Below, in pieces: positions 1 to 5,954 of a stretch of DNA of 5,954 nt. A program made the translations under genes and the position numbers. This DNA comes from Paracoccaceae bacterium (GTDB lineage Bacteria; Pseudomonadota; Alphaproteobacteria; Rhodobacterales; Rhodobacteraceae), in the NCBI GenBank assembly GCA_026997055.1, contig JALWJU010000192.1, positions 1 to 5,954 on the forward strand, given 5' to 3'. The notes below the pieces were generated by a model. That model did no database searches, was not told where the DNA came from, and saw only the letters and a program-made list of their open reading frames with translations. How positions within the stretch are numbered: position 1 is the first letter of the stretch; each line of letters opens with the position of its first letter.

Positions 1-1070
1 CGGATCTGGCGCTGGTGGGCCTCCATCGCGGCGGCGGCCACGGCCAGCCCCGCCCAGGCGTTGGATACGCCCTGCTCGATCCCGCTGGCGGTGACATGCA
101 GCGCGGCGCGGGCGGCATCGCGCTGTGCCTGGGCGCGCCGGTAGAGCGCGCTGAGGCGTCCACCCTGGTAGAGCGCCCCCGAAAGGGTGACATCGACCTG
201 GTTGGCATAGGTGGCGGTGCCGCCACGGGGCTGCGAAACGGCGGCGCTGGCCGAGGCGCTGAGGGTGGGTTTCATCGCCGCGAGCGCCAGTTCCACGTTG
301 AGCTCGGCGATGGTGACATTGCGCTGGGCGGTCAGCATGTCCGGGTGGCGGCTGAGGGCGAGCGCGCGGGCTTCTTCGAGGGTCTTGACCGTGACCGGCG
401 GGGTGGGCGGCGGCGAGAGCGTCCCGGGGTAATGGCCGATGGCGGCCTTGTACTCCTCGCGCGCGGCGATCAGTTCCCCATTGGCGGCGGCCTCGGCGGC
501 GCGTGCTCCGGCCAGGCGGGCCTCGGCCAGCGAGACGTCGGTCTGGGTGATCTCGCCCACTTCGAAGCGGTCCCTGGCCGCGCGCAGCTCCTCGGTGAGC
601 AGGCGTACGTTGGAAGCCTGGAGCGCGGCCTTCTCGGCTGCCGAGCGCATGTCGAGAAAGGCCGAGACCGCGCGCAGCAGCACCTTCTGCTCCGCGGAGA
701 CCAGCATTTCGCGGGTGGCCAGCACGTTTTCGCGGGCAAGCTTCACGCGCAGGTCGGTGCGGCCGAAATCGTAAAGCACCAGCTTCGCGGTCAGGCTGGC
801 ACTGAGGGTGAGGCTGTCGCCGGGGAGAGGCTGGGTATTCTTCCAGGTTCCGCTGAGGGCGTAATTGAGCGTCGGGCGCAGGGCCGAGATGGCCACAGCC
901 ACGTCTTCATCGGCGGCCCTGAGCAGGGCGCGCTGCTGCTCGAGCAGGCCGGAATGGCGATAGGCCGAGATCAGCGCATCGGCCAGGGTCTCGGCCGCCA
1001 TGGGGGCGGGAGCGGCGAGCGACAGGGCTATTGCGACAGCTTTCAGGCCGGTTTTGAGACGTGCGATCAT
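1..1070 (-). CDS. TolC-family type I secretion outer-membrane protein (3' end cut by window edge)
   Basis: Reading the minus strand from ATG at 1070 gives an uninterrupted frame of 356 codons to the window edge; the C-terminus is missing. TolC-family proteins form trimeric outer-membrane channels with long periplasmic helices and work with an inner-membrane ABC or RND pump and an adaptor to export proteins or drugs. The product starts with a signal peptide (MIARLKTGLKAVAIALSLAA, likely cleavage near residue 26 before ETLADAL). Two outer-membrane efflux repeats follow, split by a proline-rich linker near residues 217-225. The strand-forming motifs LVLYDFGRTDLRV (about 97-109) and LYQGGRLSALY (about 299-309) are typical of type I secretion TolC proteins; Ala/Glu/Leu-rich helices lie between. 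Family members are usually 430-500 residues, so perhaps 80-140 are outside the window. The start has a Shine-Dalgarno-like GGAG seven bases upstream in ATCGCACG-side orientation (complement near 1075-1078). The PCMT-like gene lies 108 bp upstream on the same strand. The substrate cannot be told from the sequence. Confidence 0.93.
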   Translation of the reverse strand, partial: MIARLKTGLKAVAIALSLAAPAPMAAETLADALISAYRHSGLLEQQRALLRAADEDVAVAISALRPTLNYALSGTWKNTQPLPGDSLTLSASLTAKLVLYDFGRTDLRVKLARENVLATREMLVSAEQKVLLRAVSAFLDMRSAAEKAALQASNVRLLTEELRAARDRFEVGEITQTDVSLAEARLAGARAAEAAANGELIAAREEYKAAIGHYPGTLSPPPTPPVTVKTLEEARALALSRHPDMLTAQRNVTIAELNVELALAAMKPTLSASASAAVSQPRGGTATYANQVDVTLSGALYQGGRLSALYRRAQAQRDAARAALHVTASGIEQGVSNAWAGLAVAAAAMEAHQRQI

Positions 1071-1074
1071 GGTT

Positions 1075-1078
1075 TCTC
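1075..1078 (-). promoter_or_regulatory. Ribosome binding site of the tolC-like gene
   Basis: Read on the minus strand, the sequence just before the ATG at 1070 is CCCCGGAGAAACC. The GGAG core fits the anti-Shine-Dalgarno sequence at short but workable spacing, and supports this start. The signal peptide begins directly at this ATG, which agrees. Confidence 0.6.
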
Positions 1079-1135
1079 CGGGGGCTGGCCGAGCTGCGTA
1101 CCGGCAGGGCAGGCCGGGCCGTGCTGCGAGCTGCG

Positions 1136-1163
1136 GGTCATGGGGCTGCTGTGGTCATGGGGC
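1136..1163. repeat. 11-bp direct repeat between the PCMT-like and tolC-like genes
   Basis: GGTCATGGGGC occurs at 1136-1146 and again at 1153-1163, a period of 17 bp. It lies in the 108-bp spacer between two co-directional minus-strand genes. No terminator-like hairpin with a T-run is visible here, which is consistent with read-through from the upstream gene. The repeat may be a simple local duplication; I see no known binding-site pattern in it. Confidence 0.6.
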
Positions 1164-1178
1164 GGCAGGGGCTGCGGG

Positions 1179-1832
1179 CTACAGGGCAAAGGCGGGCTCC
1201 AGGGCGAAGCCGGGCAGCACCGGAGCGGCGGCATCGAAGAGGAAGCGCCAGAATATCCGCCCGTTGCTCTTGTGGCCGATCCGGGCCGCGGTCGTGCCGC
1301 CCTCGGACAGGATGGTGCCGATGCGCCCGCCTTCCCTGAGCTGGTCCGCCAGGGCTCCGGGCAGTTCCTCGATGGCGCCTTCGATCAGGATCGCGTCATA
1401 GGGCGCGTGCCGGGCGACTCCCTCGCGCAGGGGGCCGCGCACCACCGCCACATTATCCACCCCGTGCTCGGCCAGAAGGCTCTCGGCCTCGCCGGCCAGG
1501 GCCTCATTCTCTTCCAGTGCGACCACGAATTCGGCCATACGGGCAAGCAGCGCGGTGCCATATCCCAGCCCGCAGCCCACATGCAGGACCATCTCTTCGG
1601 GCCGGATGGCCAGCCCGTCCAGGAGCTTGGCCAGGCTGCGCGGCTCCAGCATGGCGCGCCCGCCGCCCAGCGGCAGCTCTGCCCCCGCATAGGCGATCTC
1701 GCGCATGTCGGGGGGCACGAAGGCTTCGCGCGGCACCTCCAGCATGGCCCCGATCACCGAATGGCTGGTCACATCCGAGGGGCGTATCTGGGTATCGACC
1801 ATGGTGATGCGTTGTCTGGTGAAATCGGTCAT
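1179..1832 (-). CDS. PCMT-family SAM-dependent methyltransferase (protein-L-isoaspartate O-methyltransferase-like)
   Basis: The 217-residue product belongs to the PCMT family, whose classical members use S-adenosylmethionine to methylate isoaspartyl residues in damaged cytosolic proteins. The family region VPREAFVP is at 33-40. SAM motif I is VLHVGCGLGYGTA (82-94), with an acidic residue at E107 after the second strand. The motif II/III region is YDAILIEGAIEELPGAL...GGRI (145-171). The loop that in E. coli Pcm reads GQTISQP and holds the isoaspartate-contacting serine is here GRAMLEP (58-64), so the serine is Leu62; the repair activity is therefore doubtful. The start MTDFTRQRITMVDTQIRPSD fits family N-termini as I recall them. 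In-frame ATGs at 1844 (weak GGCGAG upstream) and 1871 are alternatives, adding 4 or 13 residues. It probably shares a transcript with the tolC-like gene. 'Pcm-like' is safer than pcm. Confidence 0.88.
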   Translation of the reverse strand: MTDFTRQRITMVDTQIRPSDVTSHSVIGAMLEVPREAFVPPDMREIAYAGAELPLGGGRAMLEPRSLAKLLDGLAIRPEEMVLHVGCGLGYGTALLARMAEFVVALEENEALAGEAESLLAEHGVDNVAVVRGPLREGVARHAPYDAILIEGAIEELPGALADQLREGGRIGTILSEGGTTAARIGHKSNGRIFWRFLFDAAAPVLPGFALEPAFAL

Positions 1833-1947
1833 CTTCGAATCCATGTGGTGAGCTCGCCGCGAGCTTGCCACAGAGCGGGGGCAGGGGCAACAAGTGTCGG
1901 AGCACTCACTACGGGGCCGACGGCGCTCCGCCAGCCCCGGCGCGCCG

Positions 1948-1978
1948 GATCCTGCCCGGTCCTTGCCCGATCCTGCCG
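1948..1978. repeat. Degenerate tandem repeat of about 10.5 bp upstream of tRNA-Cys
   Basis: GATCCTGCC occurs at 1948-1956 and 1969-1977, with a related GGTCCTTGCCC between them, giving three imperfect units spaced about one DNA helical turn apart. It lies in the divergent region between the PCMT-like gene and tRNA-Cys, just upstream of the putative tRNA promoter. Function is unknown; chance duplication in GC-rich DNA is possible. Confidence 0.45.
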
Positions 1979-1986
1979 AATCGCCC

Positions 1987-2015
1987 TTGCGCGACGTGCC
2001 GGCTTGGGCTACATC
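1987..2015 (+). promoter_or_regulatory. Putative sigma-70 promoter of tRNA-Cys
   Basis: TTGCGC (1987-1992) and TACATC (2010-2015) are separated by 17 bp, which would start transcription near 2022, a few bases before the mature tRNA 5' end at 2028. Each hexamer matches the E. coli consensus at only three positions. The main support is the placement, since tRNA genes commonly have short 5' leaders. Confidence 0.45.
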
Positions 2016-2027
2016 GCCGGGGCTGGC

Positions 2028-2101
2028 GGCGAGTTGGCGGAGTGGTTACGCAGCGGATTGCAAATCCGTGTACACCGGTTCGATTCCGGTACTCGCCTCC
2101 A
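2028..2101 (+). tRNA. tRNA-Cys (anticodon GCA)
   Basis: A full cloverleaf can be folded by eye. The acceptor stem is GGCGAGT (2028-2034) with ACTCGCC (2091-2097), seven pairs. The anticodon arm is GCGGA-TTGCAAA-TCCGT (2053-2069), anticodon GCA at 2060-2062, which reads Cys codons UGC and UGU. The T arm is ACCGG-TTCGATT-CCGGT (2074-2090). The discriminator base is T2098, the U73 identity element of bacterial tRNA-Cys. CCA is encoded at 2099-2101. The gene stands alone, with no other tRNA nearby, about 300 bp before the PPDK-like gene. An 11-bp copy of its 3' end lies immediately downstream. Confidence 0.97.
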
Positions 2102-2114
2102 GATACTCGCCTCC
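2090..2114 (+). repeat. Duplicated tRNA-Cys 3' end
   Basis: TACTCGCCTCC occurs at 2090-2100, as the 3' acceptor strand, discriminator and CC of tRNA-Cys, and again at 2104-2114, a period of 14 bp. The second copy reads TCCG instead of TCCA, so it does not complete a CCA end. A T5 run follows at 2118-2122 and could help end the tRNA transcript. The two copies are too close to flank an integrated element. Confidence 0.8.
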
Positions 2115-2130
2115 GGATTTTTCAGAGGGT

Positions 2131-2181
2131 TGCGGCCTGCCCGGAGGTTGCGGCCTGCCCGGAGGCTGCGGCCTGCCCGGA
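2131..2181. repeat. 18-bp tandem repeat, nearly three copies
   Basis: The unit TGCGGCCTGCCCGGAGGY starts at 2131, 2149 and 2167. The first two copies are complete and the third covers 15 bases before diverging. It lies between the end of tRNA-Cys and the PPDK-like gene. One strand encodes GCGLPG repeats in an open frame, but I see no start or ribosome binding site that would make this a gene. Its near-perfect identity suggests a recent or slippage-prone expansion. Confidence 0.85.
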
Positions 2182-2356
2182 AACGGTGCCCTCGGCCTGC
2201 CACATAGCCCGCGCATATTCGCGTTTCGTTTCCGTTCCGTTTGCCGCGGGTGCGGCTCGCCAAAGATTTCGGCGCTCCGTGACAAGGGAACTCGCAGCAG
2301 CGCCCGCGCCATCCCTGCCGCCCACCTGTCTTTGCCGCTCCTGCCACACGAAGCCC
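2182..2356. other. Spacer between the repeat and the PPDK-like gene promoter
   Basis: This is the remainder of the roughly 305-bp non-coding stretch between tRNA-Cys and the PPDK-like gene. The only visible pattern is a short pyrimidine-rich CGTTT/CCGTT pentamer run at 2222-2241. Frames are open through here on both strands, but they continue from neighbouring genes or their antisense and have no start signals. I see no small gene, RNA or operator that I can support. Confidence 0.4.
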
Positions 2357-2384
2357 TTGCCAGCGCCCGCAGCCACGCTATGCT
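2357..2384 (+). promoter_or_regulatory. Putative sigma-70 promoter of the PPDK-like gene
   Basis: TTGCCA (2357-2362) and TATGCT (2379-2384) are separated by 16 bp, a good match to TTGACA/TATAAT for such GC-rich DNA. Transcription would start near 2390-2392. If real, the in-frame ATG codons at 2380 and 2389 fall inside or at the edge of the promoter and cannot be the main start, which favours the GTG at 2407. Confidence 0.5.
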
Positions 2385-2395
2385 GCGCATGAAAA

Positions 2396-2400
2396 CAGGT
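2396..2400 (+). promoter_or_regulatory. Ribosome binding site supporting the GTG start of the PPDK-like gene
   Basis: AGGTG at 2396-2400 lies six bases before the GTG at 2407. The ATG codons at 2380 and 2389 have no Shine-Dalgarno-like sequence in front of them. This site decides the start chosen here, but with moderate certainty. Confidence 0.45.
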
Positions 2401-2406
2401 GCCGCA

Positions 2407-4977
<2,571 letters not shown>

Positions 4978-5015
4978 GCCCCGCGGGCGGCGCAGGCGCT
5001 TCATCTCGGGGTTTT
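4978..5015 (+). terminator. Possible Rho-independent terminator of the PPDK-like gene
   Basis: GCCCCG (4978-4983), immediately after the stop codon, can pair with CGGGGT (5007-5012, last pair G-T), followed by a T4 run at 5012-5015. The loop is long, 23 bases, so the hairpin is not ideal. A second small hairpin, CCCT-GAAA-AGGG at 5020-5031, follows without a T-run. Confidence 0.4.
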
Positions 5016-5050
5016 CCGTCCCTGAAAAGGGGGCATCCTGCGCCGTCTCA

Positions 5051-5080
5051 CCCGCAATCTCCCGCAAGCTCCCGCAAGCT
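5051..5080. repeat. 10-bp tandem repeat, three copies
   Basis: CCCGCAATCT, CCCGCAAGCT and CCCGCAAGCT follow directly at 5051, 5061 and 5071. The period is close to one turn of the DNA helix. It lies in the 318-bp non-coding gap (4978-5295) between the PPDK-like gene and smpB. It may be a phased protein-binding array or slippage product; nothing in the sequence decides. Confidence 0.75.
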
Positions 5081-5179
5081 GCAGGGCCAGGCCTTCCGTC
5101 TCCGGCCCATCCCGGGACCGGCCCCTCCCGAGCAGGGAAAGCGAGCGCATGGTCCGGCATTCGCAAGATCGGTCATCGG

Positions 5180-5213
5180 CCAGATGCGATAGCCCTCCAG
5201 ATGCGATAGCCCT
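5180..5213. repeat. Perfect 17-bp tandem duplication upstream of smpB
   Basis: CCAGATGCGATAGCCCT occurs twice back to back, at 5180-5196 and 5197-5213, without a mismatch. It lies just upstream of the putative smpB promoter, so copy number changes would move upstream sequence relative to the promoter. Confidence 0.85.
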
Positions 5214-5219
5214 GGAGGG
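5193..5219. other. Inverted repeat spanning the 17-bp duplication
   Basis: CCCTCCAG (5193-5200) is perfectly complementary to CTGGAGGG (5212-5219) around an 11-base centre. The arms arise partly from the junction of the two 17-bp units. There is no T-run on either side that would make it a terminator. It could be an operator-like palindrome or a structure-induced duplication site. Confidence 0.6.
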
Positions 5220-5233
5220 GATGCGGCGGCGGA

Positions 5234-5262
5234 TTGGCACATGCCCGGCGAGCATGTAGAGT
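5234..5262 (+). promoter_or_regulatory. Putative sigma-70 promoter of smpB
   Basis: TTGGCA (5234-5239, five of six to consensus) and TAGAGT (5257-5262, four of six) are separated by 17 bp. Transcription would start near 5269, leaving a short leader of about 27 bases with the ribosome binding site before the smpB ATG. Confidence 0.5.
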
Positions 5263-5283
5263 TGGCCGGTCGGAGCAGAATCT

Positions 5284-5290
5284 GGTGGAG
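5284..5290 (+). promoter_or_regulatory. Ribosome binding site of smpB
   Basis: GGTGGAG at 5284-5290 ends five bases before the ATG at 5296. It is the strongest Shine-Dalgarno sequence in the window and supports the chosen start. Confidence 0.75.
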
Positions 5291-5295
5291 CCCTC

Positions 5296-5772
5296 ATGGC
5301 CGGAAAGAAAGACAACAAGAACTACAAGGTCATCGCCGAGAATCGCCGCGCGCGGCGCGATTACGCGATCGAGGACGAGCTTGAATGCGGCATCGTGCTG
5401 ACCGGCTCCGAGGTCAAGTCCCTGCGCCAGGGCGGGGCCAATATCGCCGAGAGCTACGCGGCGGTCGAGGATGGCGAATTGTGGCTGGTCAATGCCCATA
5501 TCCCCCCCTATGCCCAGGCCAGGACCTGGGGCCACGAAGAGCGGCGCAAGCGCAAGCTGCTGGCCTCGAAGCGCGAGATATCGAGGCTCTGGAACGCCAC
5601 CCAGCGCAAGGGCATGACCATCGTGCCGCTGGTGCTCTACTTCAACCACAAGGGCCTGGTGAAGCTCAAGATCGGCATCGGCAAGGGCAAGAAGCACCAC
5701 GACAAGCGCGCCGACGAGGCCCGGCGCGACTGGGGCCGGCAGAAGGCCCGGCTGATGCGCCAGCGGGGGTAG
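5296..5772 (+). CDS. smpB: SsrA-binding protein SmpB
   Basis: The 158-residue product is full length for SmpB, the small basic cytoplasmic protein that binds the tRNA-like domain of tmRNA (SsrA) and brings it to stalled ribosomes for trans-translation. The oligonucleotide-binding beta-barrel is recognisable: NRRARRDYAIEDELECGIVL (16-35), GSEVKSLRQGGANIAESY (37-54), GELWLVNAHIPPY (60-72) and RKLLASKREISRL (86-98). The helix-forming tail contains GKGKKHHDKR (129-138) and a basic end, which in the family enters the decoding centre. Where many SmpBs have NHDPxRxRKLL, this one has GHEERRKRKLL (79-89). Shine-Dalgarno GGTGGAG ends five bases before the ATG, fixing the start. The gene has its own promoter-like sequence and a terminator-like hairpin. 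ssrA itself is not in the window. Confidence 0.97.
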   Translation: MAGKKDNKNYKVIAENRRARRDYAIEDELECGIVLTGSEVKSLRQGGANIAESYAAVEDGELWLVNAHIPPYAQARTWGHEERRKRKLLASKREISRLWNATQRKGMTIVPLVLYFNHKGLVKLKIGIGKGKKHHDKRADEARRDWGRQKARLMRQRG

Positions 5773-5804
5773 GGGCGCAGGCCTGCAAGACCCGCTGCCT
5801 TTTT
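5761..5804 (+). terminator. Rho-independent terminator overlapping the end of smpB
   Basis: CAGCGGG (5761-5767), inside the last smpB codons, pairs perfectly with CCCGCTG (5791-5797), and CC plus a T5 run (5800-5804) follow. The 23-base interior contains the palindrome GCAGGCCTGC (5777-5786), which could form an inner stem. The left arm therefore lies within the coding region and the stop codon (5770-5772) within the loop. Confidence 0.5.
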
Positions 5805-5845
5805 CTCTAAAGCACATCCGGCCGCAATCGTCATCTGGTACTTAT

Positions 5846-5954
5846 GAGGCTACGGCCTAGGCTCAGGACTCATAGCCAGAACATGACGACGGCGGCCAGG
5901 GTGCAGGCCGAGAGAAAGACCTTGGGGCATCGGTCGTAGCGGGTGGCCACGCGG
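5846..5954 (-). mobile_element. IS5-type insertion sequence, one end only
   Basis: The right edge holds the 3' end of a transposase gene on the minus strand plus about 24 bp of terminal sequence. The outer boundary is my estimate: the stretch TGAGGCTACGGCCTAGGCTC (5845-5864) looks like the terminal region, but without the other end the inverted repeat and target duplication cannot be defined. The element sits shortly downstream of the smpB terminator, so it need not disturb smpB. Confidence 0.6.
5870..5954 (-). CDS. IS5-family transposase, C-terminal end (5' part outside window)
   Basis: Translating the minus strand from the window edge gives 27 residues, RVATRYDRCPKVFLSACTLA then AVVMFWL, ending at TGA (5870-5872). 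The ATRYD(R/K)xxxxFL(S/A) pattern followed by a hydrophobic end is the usual C-terminus of IS5-family DDE transposases. This part lies after the catalytic glutamate helix, so the DDE triad itself cannot be checked here. Whether the gene is intact, or split into two frames as in many IS5-group elements, cannot be seen. Confidence 0.75.
   Translation of the reverse strand, partial: RVATRYDRCPKVFLSACTLAAVVMFWL

Noticed and set aside
2028..2114. Attachment site of an integrated phage or island at tRNA-Cys
   Set aside because: The repeated tRNA end is only 14 bp away and no integrase or phage gene is in the window, so no element is present between the copies. Kept only as a possible scar.
2131..2181. 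CRISPR array
   Set aside because: The 18-bp units are directly adjacent with no spacers and there are no cas genes.
15..2207. Plus-strand open frame of 730 codons opposite the tolC-like and PCMT-like genes
   Set aside because: It is antisense to two recognisable proteins, runs through the tRNA gene and has low-complexity composition without a ribosome binding site.
1894..2406. N-terminal extension of the PPDK-like protein from ATG 1894
   Set aside because: The extension would translate through tRNA-Cys and the 18-bp repeat; homology to PPDK begins only around 2440, and promoter and ribosome binding signals lie at 2357-2400.
4978..5295. Additional small gene or tmRNA in the gap before smpB
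   Set aside because: No frame here has both a start signal and a plausible protein, and no tRNA-like or Ala-tag sequence typical of ssrA is visible.
5173..5817. Minus-strand open frame of 214 codons opposite smpB
   Set aside because: It is antisense to a full-length conserved smpB and has no recognisable motif; it is a composition artefact.

Overview
The window is very GC-rich DNA that reads like an alphaproteobacterial chromosome, most likely Rhodobacterales (Rhodobacter/Paracoccus/Roseobacter-like). This placement is an inference from three things: strong G/C preference at third codon positions, a PCMT-like methyltransferase gene upstream of a TolC-type outer-membrane gene, and the style of the SmpB and PEP-binding proteins. 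No database search was possible.

Layout. Positions 1-1844 are on the minus strand. A PCMT-family (protein-L-isoaspartate methyltransferase-like) gene (about 1179-1832) is followed 108 bp later by a TolC-family type I secretion outer-membrane protein gene that runs off the left edge (1-1070). A divergent intergenic stretch leads to a complete tRNA-Cys(GCA) gene on the plus strand (2028-2101, CCA encoded). The tRNA is followed by an 11-bp copy of its own 3' end and an 18-bp tandem repeat. Next comes a large plus-strand gene (about 2407-4977) for a pyruvate phosphate dikinase (PPDK)-like PEP-binding protein. A repeat-rich 318-bp gap precedes smpB (5296-5772), which encodes the tmRNA partner in ribosome rescue. 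At the right edge the last 27 codons of an IS5-type transposase enter on the minus strand (5870-5954).

How the genes relate. The methyltransferase and tolC genes probably form one transcription unit. The tRNA, the PPDK-like gene and smpB look like separate units: each has a promoter-like element, and the PPDK-like gene and smpB also have terminator-like hairpins.

The most interesting point is the PPDK-like protein. Its phosphohistidine domain and PEP/pyruvate domain keep every key residue at almost the same spacing as Clostridium symbiosum PPDK. Its N-terminal ATP-grasp domain has lost several residues that bind nucleotide and metal. The PCMT-like protein shows a similar pattern, with an intact SAM-binding motif but an altered isoaspartate-binding loop. 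Both may have moved away from the textbook activity of their families. Nothing in the window looks like a defence system, CRISPR array or phage.
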